64,000 nt of DNA from Wurfbainia villosa (lineage: Eukaryota; Streptophyta; Magnoliopsida; Zingiberales; Zingiberaceae), in contig CM045990.1 of NCBI GenBank assembly GCA_025175895.1, positions 4,340,001-4,404,000 of the forward strand, read 5' to 3'. The notes beneath the pieces were generated by a model. It saw only the letters and a program-made list of their open reading frames with translations. It ran no database searches and was not told where the DNA came from. Each line of letters opens with the position of its first letter. Within the stretch, counting starts at the first letter, position 1. Below are positions 11,431-23,359 of the stretch, piece after piece. The position numbers were made by a program, and so were the translations under genes.

Positions 11431-11878
11431 TTTTCAAGGTGATATTTGTAGCAGAGGATCCCTTGCAGGTGTTGGGATTACATTCTGATTTGAAGATGTG
11501 GACATGGTAGCGATGGATTCATGGTGTGCATTGAGAACACCAGTGGGTTTCAGGAAATGGAGGGAATTGATGCTGAACATAGGAGAAAAGGGAGGTGGAG
11601 GGTGACATCATAAGGGATTCAGATTGAAGAGTGGGTGAGGAAATTTGTAGCAAATTTTCAAGGTGGCACTTATAGCAGAGGATCCCTTGCAGGCGGTGGG
11701 ATCACATTCTGATTTGAAGATGTGGACATGGGAGCAACGGATTCATGGCGTGCATTGAGAACACCAGGGTTTCAGGAAAGGGAGGGGAATTGATGCTGGA
11801 CATAGGAGAGATGGGAGGTGAAGGGTGACATCATAAGGGATTCAGATTGAAGAGTGTGGGCGAGGAAATTTTCTGAGG
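11431..11878. repeat. Tandem duplication, about 224-bp unit, two copies
   Basis: Both units open TTTTCAAGGTG and share AGCAGAGGATCCCTTGCAGG, GAAGATGTGGACATGG and GACATCATAAGGGATTCAG. They are more diverged than the two neighbouring duplications and carry small indels, so this is an older event. Confidence 0.88.
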
Positions 11879-12312
11879 TTGGATGGGATTTTGTTGTGGT
11901 ATGGGGTAAGTGTGAAATGGGTTTTATGACAGGAACAGTATTGAGGGATGAGGTGCAAGGAAAGGAGCCGGTGATATCAACTGGAGTGACTGACCTTTTT
12001 ATTTTTGTTTATTTTTTTTCTTTTTTTAATGAGGATGAGAATAAAGGGTGGTTATTGTGCTCGTGTAGTTGCCAACATCGACGTAGGCTAGCTGGCTGAA
12101 TTGAAAAAAATTCATGACCAGAATCTCCATTGGCTTGAAGCAGGCTGTAGACTAGAAGTTGAAAAAAAAAGTTGAACTGACCACTTGTTGAAAACCAATG
12201 ATCTGGACAGGTTGCTAAAAACAAACCTGTTTTTTTTTCAAAGAACCAAAAGTCCAAATGGTCTTTTATGTAGGAATATGTAGATGGACAAAATTGTCAT
12301 TATAATAAATTT
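11879..12312. other. Unassigned DNA
   Basis: Contains a T-rich tract near 12000-12030 and no convincing gene. Short frames on both strands here overlap and lack domains. Confidence 0.35.
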
Positions 12313-12881
12313 CATGGTTTTAAATACCCAGCCGTATCAGTCAACATGGGTGAAAATTTTCATTTTGTTTGTAGACCGGTGTGGTACAAATGTTGGCATA
12401 CGACCGTGGTGCCTTGTGTGAGGCTTCCCGTGGCCGTTGGAGGTCTTGCGACTGCGGTCGATCTTTCGCGAGGTTATGGGAAGCCTCGTGGCCTCAGGGC
12501 ACCTAGCGACTACGAGAAGCTTTGCGTGAGGCCATCGGAGGTCTCTTGCTCAACCGTGGGGCCTCACGCCCACACAAGCTTTTTGTTTTTGTTTTTCTAT
12601 TTTTTTCTTTATTTTTTATATAAATTTTAAAATCCTAAATTTTTCTTCTTCTCCCTTTATTATTATTATTTTGTTATTCCTTTGTTCTTTTTTCCATTAA
12701 TTCTTTCTTTTTCTCACTTTATTAATTTCTTTTGTTAATCATACGAAAAATATTTATATCGTATATTTTTTTCTCAATTTTTTCACTTTTTTCCTTTATT
12801 AATTTCTTTTATTATTCCTTTTATTCCTTAATTTCTCTCTCTTTTTTAATTTCTTTTGTTATTTTTATTTTTCCTTAAAAA

Positions 12882-15800
12882 TACAACAACCACCACTACC
12901 AAGCTTTATTCCACTAGGTGGTGTCCACTATATAGATTCTTTTATGCCATTGGATTATATCCTCTACTATATTATCATCTATATTTAAATAAATTTTATC
13001 TTGTTTTATCGTTGCTAACCAAGTCTTCTTTGGTTTTTCTTTTTTTTTCATTTGATTTTTATATTTGTAATAGTTTTACATCGCCTAACTAGAACATTAT
13101 TGATCGTCTAAATACATATCCATACCATCTTAAATGTATCTTCTGGAGTCCCTTAATAGGTGCAATTCTAATTTTTTGCTATAATATTTTCATTTCTTAT
13201 TTTATTCATTTCGGTATATCCATATATTCATCTTAACATTCTCATCTCTATAATGCTCATTTTCTGTTCATGTGTTTGAGTCATAACTCAATATTCAGCT
13301 CCATGTAATATAACAGATCTAATTGTCATTTTATAAAATTTCTCTTTAAATTTTAAAGGTATTTTATGATCACAAAGAACACCTGATGCTCTCTTCCATT
13401 TCAACTGTTTTGTTTGTATTCTATGTAAAACATCTCTCTTAATTCTCCCATTATTTTGCAAAAAAGATCCTAAATATTTAAAACTTTCAGTCACAGACAA
13501 CTCATTATCTCCTTAACAATTATCTCATTGCATCTAATATTGTTAAATTTAAATTTTATATATTCTGTCTTTACTAAGTGTAAGACCTTTTACTTCCACC
13601 GTTTCCCTCTAAGATTCAAATTTAACATTTATTATTCACGTGTCTCATATACTAAAATAATATTATCTGCAAATAACATGTACAATGATATCGTGTCTTG
13701 GATGTGTCTAGTATGTTCACTCATGATTAGTGTAAAAAATAGAGATTTAAAGTTGATGCTTGATGTAACCCTATCTTTATAGGAAACACTTCGATTAATC
13801 CTTTTGGTGTTTTCATTCTTGTCATTGCATTCTCATACATATCTTTAATTATTTCAAGATATGCTATATTAACAATTTTCTTTTCTAGAATTCTTCATAT
13901 AATTTCTCTTGTTTATCATAAGTTTTTTTAAGTTTAGTAACTACCGTGTGTAAATGTTACTTTTGTTCCCGATACTTTTCAATTAGTCATCTGAGAAGAT
14001 ATATGACTTCTATTGTCGATCTTCCAGATAAATTTAAATTGTTTTTCGGTCACCGTAGTTTCTTTCTTCAGGCTTTTTTTCTATTACTTTTTCTATAGTT
14101 TCGTTATATAACTTATTAGTTTAATACTCCTATAATTTACACATTTTTGTATGTCTCCTTTGTTTTTATATAAAGAAATTAGAGAACTTATCCTCTACTG
14201 ATCAAATATTTTTTTCATTTTCGATATTAAGTTGAATAACTTTATAAGCCATTCAATACTTTGCTTGCCCAGACATTTTCATACCTTTATCGAAATATCA
14301 TCTTGTCCAATTACTTTTTCATTTTGCTTCACATTTAAATCTTGTTCTACTTCTGAAGGTTGAATTTACGATAAAAATTTAAAATTTTATATTCCTTTGA
14401 TCTACTTAAATTATTTATGTTAAATTGATTACCTAAATTTTCATTAAAAAGTTGATGAAAATACCTTTTCTATCGCTTTTTTATTTTCTCATTGTCCAAT
14501 AGTACCCTATTTCATTCATTTTTAATGCATTTTATTTGGATAAGATGTCTAGTCTTTCTCTTTATAGCTTTAGCTAGTCTATAAATATTTTTTTCTTATT
14601 CTTTTGTATCTAGTTGTCTTTATAAGCATTCAAAAGTTTCATTCTTAACTTCATTTAATACTTTCTTGACTACTGTATACTTTTTAAAATTTTTCTCGTT
14701 CTTACATGTATATAATACCTTATATGTTTTTTAAAATTTTTCTTCACTTGCTTCTGCACTTTGTCATTCTGCTATCAAGATTCTTTACTTAGTGGTACAC
14801 ATCCCTTTGACTACAATTTTTAATTTTAATATCATTTTATCCCATGTCGTATTCAAGTTATTGTATATTTTTTCTAATACTTATATTCTTATATTCTCTT
14901 TAAATATGTTTTGTTTCTCATCTTTTAACTTATATTATTTAATTCTAGGAGTCATACATGTTTTTTCTCTCTTAATATCATGCTTAAGATGCATATCTAA
15001 CACTATCGACTTATGTTAGATTGCTAAATTTTCTCAGGAATAACTTTACAATTTTTACATATTTTTCTATCTTTTTTCCTCACCATAAGAATGTCAATTT
15101 GCGACTTATTATTCTTACTTTTAAATGTGACCAAGTATTCTTCTTTTTTTTTTTAAATGTATCAGCTAGTATAGGTTCATATGCTATTGTAAAATCTAAC
15201 ATAGTTTTTTTTCTTCATTGCTTGTTCTAAACCCATAACCCCCATGTACTTTATTATATTCCTCATTTTGTACTCCTATATATCTATTTAGATCTCCTTC
15301 TATTAAAATTATTTCGTTTGACCGAATTCTTTGTAATATCTCATTTAAGTTTTCCCAAAATTAATTTTAGTGTCTTCTAATCTTATTTGAGATGTATATA
15401 TACTAATTATATTAATAGTTTCTTTCGCCATTATTATTTTGAGAGCTATATTTCTATCATCTTTTCTAATTACTCCTACTACTTTATCGTTTAATGAACT
15501 ATCTATAAAAATAACTATTCTATTTTTTTGTGTATTATAACTTAAAATCTAAGTTCGGTATCATTTTTGTCTTCTATCCTATTCATTTTCTCTCTCGTAA
15601 ATACAAGACATATTAAATTTTCTTCTAATCATAGTATCTAATATTTAAATTGCTTTACTAGTGAGCATTCCTATATTCCATATTCTAAATTGTAAATAAT
15701 TAGTTTTCTTATAATATTTATTTTTATCCTAGCTATGGTGTGAAAATTTTACATATTTAACATTACATCCAAGTTCTCATGAAGATATAGTGGTCCTTAT

Positions 15801-15985
15801 TGAGATGTTACAGTCAAACCCTGTAATACATTTTTTCCGGGGAACAATCTAGTATTACCACAGTATTTTGATGGATTCATTCATTGAAATTTGCTGAATT
15901 TCAATGTTGGTAGATAATCTAATGCAACCCTCTCTCTTTTTTATCAGAGTTTGGGACAAGCCACAACGGGATTAATTTTATTCTG
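12882..15985 (-). mobile_element. RTE-clade LINE, decayed, minus strand (RTE-a)
   Basis: The left end is the reverse complement of a plant RTE 3' end (CCACCTAGTGGAATAAAGC then GGT/TTG-type repeats), and the right end matches the 5' region of the plus-strand copy at 16521 (for example the reverse complement of TTCCCCGGAA near 15828-15838). Scattered stretches match the endonuclease (around 15390-15610) and reverse transcriptase (13290-13680). The polymerase motif reads Ala-Asp-Asn at about 13660, where the active form is Ala-Asp-Asp. Numerous indels close every long frame. It appears near full length (about 3.1 kb) but much older than its neighbour. Confidence 0.85.
13288..13500 (-). pseudogene. 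RTE-a reverse transcriptase C-terminal fragment
   Basis: Seventy residues with ESFKYLGSFLQNNGRIKRDV and VLHRIQTKQLKWKRASGVLC, the conserved stretch after the polymerase active site in plant RTE elements. The same stretch appears in the plus-strand copy at 19135-19260. It is open only by chance survival; the flanking parts are frameshifted. Confidence 0.85.
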
Positions 15986-16060
15986 TGAATTTTTTTACTT
16001 TATCTCTTAATATAATTCCGGAATACTATTATGATTTAAATTAAATTATAATGTATATAA

Positions 16061-16100
16061 ACAATAACAACAACAAAAATCAAACCTTATTCCGTAGGTG
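16061..16100 (-). mobile_element. RTE LINE 3'-end fragment
   Basis: ACAATAACAACAACAAAAA followed by CCTTATTCCGTAGGTGG is the reverse complement of the RTE terminal block and TTG-type tail. Only about 40 bases remain, consistent with a 5'-truncated insertion inside the hAT-like element. Confidence 0.7.
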
Positions 16101-16620
16101 GAAAAATTATAATATATATAAATTTAATTTAATTTAAATCTACTCGATACTAATCATGATATGTAGATTTTAATTAACTATAAACTGATTTTTAGTTTAT
16201 TTTAAATTTTAAAATATTAGTCTAACCTAATAATAAACATTTAAAATAATCAAAATATTATTAATAATATTTTTTTAATTAATATATTTTATATTTAAAA
16301 AAGTATCGAAATTCTATAAGCACGACACGATATGATACTATTTTCATTTTGATCATATACTGAAATTTTAGCACGGATCAAAATTTTAAACTATAATAAA
16401 TTTATAGCATTATATTTTAGTTAGGATTACCTAGTTGATAATTTAATAATATCATATTATCTTATTGAATACTTGTTTTAATAAATATATATTTATTAAT
16501 TTTTAATTCTATTGTGATCAGGATAAGTTAACCTTGTCATGGTCGGTCCCAAGCCCGGATAAAGGAGGAGGATTGCGTTAGGTTGCCAGTCAGTGTTAAA
16601 CTAAGACAAATATTCAATGT

Positions 16621-17724
16621 ATGGATCAATCAAACTATTGCGCTAATGCTAGGTTGTTCCCCGGAAGGAATGCGTTACAGGGTCCGACTGTAACGTCTCG
16701 GCAAGGACCGCTATATTTTCAGAACTCGGGTGTAGTGAAAAATATGCTAGAGTTCGCGTTGCAGGGTCCGACTGCAACGTATCGACAAGGACCGCTATAT
16801 CTCCATGAAAACTTAGGTGTAGTGTTAAATAAGCAAGAGTTCTCACACCATAGGTTGGATAAGAACAAATATAAGAGAAAAATTAATAGTCTAAGATTTG
16901 GTACGTGGAACATAGAAACCCTCACTGGTAAAATGATGGAGATAGTAGATACGATGATTAAGAGAAAAATTAATATTGTATGTGTACAAGAGACAAAATG
17001 GGTAGGTGAGAAGGCAAAGATGATAGAGAACTCGGGTTTTAAGTTATGGTATACAGGAAAGAGTAAAACAAGAAATGGAGTAGGTATTATTATTGATAGT
17101 TCGTTAAAAGATGAAGTTGTAGGAGTAATTAGAAAGAGGGATAGAATTATAGCTCTCAAAATAGTAGTGGAGAAAGAAACTATGAACGTAATTAATATAT
17201 ATGCACCTCAAATAGAGTTAGATGAAAATACAAAATTAAGGTTTTGGGAGGACTTGGATGAAGTATTACAAAATATTCCGTCAAATGAGATGATTTTAAC
17301 AGGAGACGATTTAAATGGGCATGTCGGAGTGAAAAATGACGAATATGAGAGGGTACATGGGGGTTATGGGTTTGGAACAAGAAATGAAGAAGGTAAAACT
17401 ATATTGGATTTGACAATAACATATGATCTTATACTAGCTAATACATTTTTTAAGAAAAGGGAAGAACACTTGGTCACGTTCAAAAGTGGAAATAATAAAT
17501 CACAAATTGATTTTCTTATAGTTAGGAAGAGAGATAGAAAAATTTGTAAAGATTGTAAGGTCATTCCTGGAGAAAGTTTAACTACTCAACATATATTAGT
17601 AGTATTAGATATATGCCTTAAATATAATATTAATAGAAGGAAAATATACACGACTCCTAGAATTAAATGGTGGAAGTTAAAGGATGAGAAACTAAATGTA
17701 TTCAAAGAGAAGGTAGAAGTATAA
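16621..17724 (+). pseudogene. RTE-b endonuclease domain
   Basis: 367 codons. Residues 18-74 are a 28-residue segment repeated twice (ALQGPT..RQGPLY). The endonuclease starts near residue 91 with LRFGTWNIETL (Asn) and continues with CVQETKW (catalytic Glu), NIYAPQ, LTGDDLNGHVG (Asp/Asn), QIDFLIVRK and TTQH (catalytic His). It is a nuclease of the exonuclease-endonuclease-phosphatase fold that nicks target DNA to prime reverse transcription. All signature residues appear present. The stop at 17722-17724 cuts it from the reverse transcriptase; the intact family is one long protein. The start is simply the first Met in frame. Confidence 0.92.
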
Positions 17725-17948
17725 ATATTAGATGAAATATACAGTGACCCTAATACGATGTGGGATAAGATGGTATCAAAATTGAAAATAGTAGCCAAGA
17801 GTGTCTTTCGGTGAGTCTTGGTGGTGGAATGAAAAAGTGCAAGAGAAAGTCAAGGAAAAACGAACAACATATAAGAAATTATATATTTGTAAAAATGAAG
17901 AAAATTTGAAAAAATATACAATAGCCAAGAAAGAAAGCTAAGAAAGCA

Positions 17949-19719
17949 GTGAATGAAGCTAAGACAACTTTTGAATGGTTATATCGAAAATTAGATACAA
18001 AAGAAGGGGAAAGAGACATTTATAGAATAGTTAAAGTGAGAGAGAGGAAGACAAAAGATCTTAATCAAATAAGATGTATTAAAGATAAATGTAATAGAGT
18101 ATTAGTACATGATGAAGAAATAAAAGAGCGGTGGAAGAGATATTTTCATCAACTTTTTAATGAAGGTTTAGGAGACCAACTTAATTTAGGTAATTTAAGT
18201 AGGTCAAATGAGTATAGAAATTTAAATTTTTATCGTAGAATTAAAATTTCAAAAGTAGAACAAGCTTTAAATGGAATGCAAAATGGAAAAGCCGTTGGAC
18301 CAGATGATATTTCGGTAGAGGTATGGAAGTGCCTACGGAAACAAGGTATTGAACGACTTACAAAATTATTTAACATTATATTGAAAATAAAAAGGATGCC
18401 TGATCAATGGAGGGTAAGTATCCTAATTCCCTTATATAAGAATAAGAGAGACATACAAACTTGTGAAAACTATAGGGGTATTAAACTAATAAGCCATATC
18501 ATGAAACTTTGGGAAAGAGTAATAGAAAAAAGAGTAAGGAAAGAGACCACGGTTCTCGAAAATCAATTTGGATTTATGTCAGGAAGGTTGACAATAGAAG
18601 CTATACATCTTCTTAGACAACTAATTGAAAAATAGAGAGATCAAAAATAGGATTTACACATGATATTCATTGATTTAGAAAAAAATTATGATAGAGTTTC
18701 AAGAGAAATAATATAGAGAATTTTAGAAAAAAGAGGTGTTAGTGTAACATATATTGAACTAATTAAGTATATGTATGAGGAAATAATGACCAGAGTGAAG
18801 ACTTCAGGTGGATTAACTGAAATATTTCCAATAAAGATAGGGTTATATCAAGGATCAGCTTTAAGTCCCTATTTTTTTACACTAATCATGAACGAACTCA
18901 CTGGATACATTCAAGACACAGTACCGTGGTGTATGTTGTTTGCAGATGATATTGTTTTGGTAGATGAGACACGTGAAGGAGTAAATGCTAAACTAGAATT
19001 TTGGCGGGAAACACTAGAAGTGAAAGGTTTTAAGCTTAGTAGAGTAAAGACAGAATATATGGAATTTAAATTTAGCAATATTAGACGTAATGAGGCAAGT
19101 GTTAAGATAGGAGATGATGAGTTATTTAGAACTGAGAGCTTTAAATATTTGGGATCTTTTTTACAAGCAGGATGGTTAAAATGGAGGAATTGAGAGAGAT
19201 GTTTTACATAGAATACAAGCAGGATGGTTAAAATGGAGGAAAACGTCGGGTGTTTTATGTGATCGTAAAGTGTCTCTAAAACTTAAAGGGAAGTTCTACA
19301 AAACGGCGATTAGACCTGCTATGTTATATGAAGCTGAATGTTGGGCTACGACTCGAGCACATGAGCAAAAGATGAGAGTTGCAGAGATGAGGATGTTAAG
19401 GTGGATGTACGGACATACGAGGATGGACAAGATAAGAAATGAGAGCATTAGAGAAAAAGTTGGTGTTGCATCTATTGAAGGAAAGCTTCGAGAGATACGT
19501 TTAAGGTGGTACGGACGTGTACTTAGACGACCAATAAATGCTCCAGTTAGGCGATGTGAAATGATGCCAAATAGACACATCAAACGAGGAAGAGGAAGAC
19601 CAAAAAAGACTTGGTTAGCAACAATAAAACAAGATAAAATTTATTTAAATATTGATGATGATATAGTAGGGGACAAAGTTCAATGGCGTAGAAGGATCCA
19701 TATAGCCGACCCCACTTAG
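17949..19719 (+). pseudogene. RTE-b reverse transcriptase, in three frame fragments
   Basis: Fragment one (17949-18635) holds the finger region NGKAVGPDDISVEVWK, the YKNKRDIQTCENYRGI block and ENQFGFMSGR. Between fragments (about 18655-18720) the motif-A equivalent DLEKNYDRV is still readable but flanked by in-frame stops. Fragment two (18771-19193) holds LYQGSALSPYFF and the catalytic FADD in CMLFADDIVLV. Fragment three (19270-19719) carries the conserved RTE tail (RLRWYGRVLRRP, RGRGRPKKTW). Catalytic aspartates survive, but stops, a duplication at 19165-19235 and frameshifts make it dead. Copies element RNA into DNA at the nicked target. Confidence 0.92.
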
Positions 19720-19759
19720 TGGGATAAGATTTTGTTATTGTTGTTGTTGATTGTGATCA

Positions 19760-20388
19760 TGTTTTAAGATGCCAAACCTCGCCAGTTCTCATTGGCAGAA
19801 TTTAGCATTCTGCTTGCTGATTGACTCGAGATGCACACCACACTGGCTCACGAGAAAATAAAGAAACTGCAGTTGACTTGGATGGTGGAAACAGAGATAG
19901 AAGATCGTTGCAGAGAGAATACAAAGAGAATTAAGAAAAGGTCTAGCGCGAGGGCGAGCAGCACGTTTGTGGGCAGCTGTGGCAACGAGCACAAGAGAGA
20001 AGAGGGATTGGGAGAGGGGAATTGGTTGCAAGAGAAGAAGGATAAGGGGAGGGGAGAGAGAAAAGGTAATTAATTTATTTCCTAATTTTTAAAAAATACT
20101 ATAATTCCAAATGAATCAAGCTATCTTATATATAAATATAGTTCAATTTTAAATTGGATAAACTAAATCAAAATTGAATTTGTTTTGAACCCACTTAATC
20201 AATAGTCACTGCACCTACTTAATGAGCTCCAATTAATCCTAAATTACTTATACTCTACCTCAAGATTCAAAATATTAAATGTATTTAACATTCGGTAAAT
20301 AAAAAATAAAAATAATTGTAAAAATTTAAATAGGATAAAATCAGTTGTTTAACATCCATTACAAATTTATGTTCTAATTTTTTCAACA
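19760..20388. other. Unassigned DNA, purine-rich then AT-rich
   Basis: 19860-20080 is purine-rich (many GAGAGA and AAGAGAA runs) and opens an 80-codon Lys/Arg/Glu-rich plus frame with no domain; the remainder is AT-rich. I see no gene. Confidence 0.4.
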
Positions 20389-21926
20389 TTTTACCAAAGG
20401 GCGCATCCGAAGTTGAGAATTCTCAAAAAGTGCACCATAATTTGCTTTTCACCAAAAGATGTATTTAATTCCAAAAGTACTCCTTACTCTAACAATGGTA
20501 TCCATTTCATTTTTTTGTGATACTGAAATCAACACAAAAGTGATGTTGATTTTCGAAAATCAACACCACAATCAGAGCCACTATGGTTCTAAATCTTTAA
20601 ATACCGACAGAAGACTCAGAAGTAGGATTATACATCTTCTTTACATTCTCAAGACTCTCCTTTTCCATCTATGTCTGGGTTTTAGAATTTCAAATCCTCC
20701 AAGTCCATCAATGAGTTTCGGTCAAAATCCATTGATGGCCTTAGCCAACTCTAATTGAATCCAATCTAAATTCGGTAGGTTTCTACAGTGATCTTGAGTC
20801 CAATTGTGCCTTTGTCTTATTTTCATGGTCTTCTTAGCCGTGCACAATTCATTTTCAAAATTTAGCCTCTGTGCTAATTGACGTATCCATAACTTCGTGT
20901 AGGAGGTTCAGAATCAGGGTTGCACACCATATCTACCTTCTCTATACTTTTCTCTTTTATTTCATGTCTAGGTTTCATAATTTCAAATACTTTAGGTCTA
21001 TCAATGAGTTTTGGTTAAAATCCATTGATAGCCTTGTCAGTTTTAATTAGATCCAATCTAAATTTGATATGATTTTACAGTGCCTCTCTCAGTTCCATTG
21101 TGACTAAAAGTCTAGCTTCAAGGGCATTTTAGCCTTGCACAACTGTGATGGTATTCAAAGGACACTTTAAAGGTTCTGAATTTTTGACAAACTGTATACA
21201 ATCAAGATGCCCTTGAAGTTGAATTTTTGGCTATAGTGGGATTGAAGGGCATCAGAAAAACATATAAGATTTGGATTGAATCTAATCAGAGTTGCTTAAG
21301 GCCATTAATGGGTTTTAGTCGAAACTCATGGATGGATTTAGAAGATTTGAAATTATGAATTTTGAATATAGAGTGGAAGAGGAAAATATAGATAAGATAG
21401 ATATGGTGTGCAGTCTTAGTTTGGAGCTTTTTACGTAAAATTATATATATGTGCCAATTGGCAAAAAAAAATTGAATTTTGAAAATGGACTGTGCTTAGC
21501 TAGGAAGATCTTAAAGCTAAGATTTTAGAGTACGGTTGGACTCAGAGTTACTATAGAAATCTACCAGACTTATATTGGGTTCAATCAGAGTTGGCTGAGA
21601 CCATTAATGGGGTTTTGGCTGAAATACATTGATAGACCTAGAGAATTTGAAATTCTAAAATTAGGATATAGAGTGGAGGAGAGGGGTCTTGAGAATGTAA
21701 AGAAGATATGCAACTATATTTTTGAGTCTTCTATTGGTGTTCAAAGATTTACAACCGTATCATTTTGATGTTAATTTAAAAAAAAAACACTATAGACAAA
21801 TAAAATGGATACCATTGTTAGTAGGAGAGGTATTTTTTTTTTAATTTAAGTGTGCCTTTTGATAAAAAATACACTGCGCTGTGCCTTTTGGGAATTCCTG
21901 AATTTTAGGTGTGCCCTTTGGTAAAA
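20389..21926. mobile_element. Fold-back element: imperfect inverted repeat with arms of about 740 bp
   Basis: The left end TTTTACCAAAGGGCGCA is mirrored by the right end (TGTGCCCTTTGGTAAAA). The two arms pair for most of their length: for example AATTTCAAATCCTCCAAG and CAAAATCCATTGATGGCC on the left against their complements near 21300-21345 and 21595-21650 on the right. The axis is near 21160 with an unpaired centre of about 80 bp. Each arm itself contains two related units about 300 bp apart. There is no coding frame. It resembles a long-terminal-inverted-repeat or fold-back DNA transposon; the superfamily is unclear because no convincing target duplication is visible. Confidence 0.8.
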
Positions 21927-23359
21927 CACTATAAATTTTTTGATTTCTAGAAAGACCAAGAGAGATTACGTGAGCAACCAAGCAATTCTAAAATTTGGTG
22001 AGTGTTAAGCTCCTCCTATGCGTCTTTTCTAAGCTTGGGTTTGAACATTAAGGAATAGCTAGGGTTTTGATTAAATAAAAATTTATATAGTTATGAAAAT
22101 TATTTATTTATTTTACTATTTTAAATTTATTTTCCTATAATTTTATCAAAAATATAGGACAATTGAATAGTTGTACATTGATCATACAAGGAAAAACTCA
22201 ATCCAATTCAACTTGAAAGGAACAAATTAAAATTAAAATTAAATTTTATAAAAAAATCTAAAATTTATCAAATTTGACTGAGAGAATTGAATTTCTAATT
22301 TTCATTTTTAAAAAAAATTATTCATAAAAAAATAAATTTAATTATAAAATTTTAATTTAAACTCAAATATAATATTTTAGATTATATATATATATGTGTA
22401 TATATATATATATAGAGAGATGTTATTCTATATAACTTATTCGTGAGCACCCGTGAGCATCTCTATTATCTACCGTCTAATCGGTGCGCATTATAGCTCA
22501 ATCCTTTGAATCCTATATATATATATATATATATATTATAAAAATTAGAACTTTCTAATTTTGTTAACTCTAGTTATTATATGTATGTGGAAGAATTAGA
22601 ACCAAATGAAACTAAACAATACAATTTGAAATTATTTCACTGCATTTATGAATTTATATAAGTTTTATCAAACAAAATACAGCAAACAAAGTGATAATTT
22701 TTAAATTTTTTTTATATCAAATACTCATAAACCAATAAAAAATATACATTCATTTTAAACAAATTAACATCCTCAACTGTCAAAGTCTCTTAAGCCTTTA
22801 AATTTGAAATCGCTTGAATGTTGCAAAATTCAAAAGCAAATCATTATAGTGGATCAACTCTTTTTTTGTTGCTCTTTCCAATGGTTTACTTGCAAAAGTT
22901 GAATAGATTAAATCATTGTGAAGTGAAAAAGGTCATTAGTTTACAAGTAACTAAAACAAAAAAATTACAACTTAATTAGTTGCAAACATTTTAACTTTAA
23001 AGATTGAGATGATTAAATTAATTAATAAGTAAACATAAAAATCATATTAATAATGTAATTAATTATAATAAAAAATTAATTAAAAGTTAAATTTAATATT
23101 GATCATATTATTATTAATAATTTAACTAAGTATTGAAACCGTACCAACACAAGATGATACCGTAACCTTTAGCTAAAGATCGAAACTCCAACATGACTCA
23201 AAATTTTAAGTCTTGATTGTGATGCCATTTATTCATTCAAATATTTTTTAGTATTTATTTTCTTATGCTTTTTTTTTTGAACTTTGAATCACATGTAGAA
23301 ATCATTATATTAGCATTTGATATGTCTTATAGCTGACAAAAAAATTTAATAGAGATTAT
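21927..23359. other. AT-rich DNA with dinucleotide repeats
   Basis: Mostly AT-rich without genes. (TA)n tracts lie at about 22382-22415 and 22514-22536, bracketing a 100-base stretch of balanced composition. 23110-23210 contains ACCGTACC, ATACCGTAACC and ACTCAAAATTTTAAG, resembling one end of the hAT-like family, but its partner end is not identified. Confidence 0.5.

Larger units (their letters stand above)
12313..16395. mobile_element. hAT-like miniature element enlarged by a nested RTE LINE
   Basis: The 8-bp ATAAATTT occurs at 12305-12312 and again at 16396-16403. Just inside, CATGGTTTTAAAT at the left faces TATAGTTTAAAAT (reverse complement of the right end), each followed a few bases on by CCGT. 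These ends resemble those of the elements at 23360 and 27304 (CAAGGTTTAAAAT). Removing the RTE copy at about 12882-15985 leaves about 1 kb of non-coding DNA with a GC-rich, GGCCTC-containing block at 12400-12580 and T-rich tracts. An 8-bp duplication is characteristic of hAT transposons; no transposase is present. The ends are imperfect, so the call is moderate. Confidence 0.6.
16521..19749 (+). mobile_element. RTE-clade LINE, full length, mutated (RTE-b), with 10-bp target duplication
   Basis: ATTGTGATCA lies at 16511-16520 and again at 19750-19759, exactly flanking 3229 bp. The element has a 5' untranslated region, an apurinic-type endonuclease, a reverse transcriptase and the 3' terminus CCACTTAGTGGGATAAG followed by TTG repeats, which is typical of plant RTE elements. 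Endonuclease and polymerase should form one polyprotein, but frameshifts and stops separate them at 17725-17948, 18636-18770 and 19194-19269. It could act only if supplied in trans. Confidence 0.95.
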
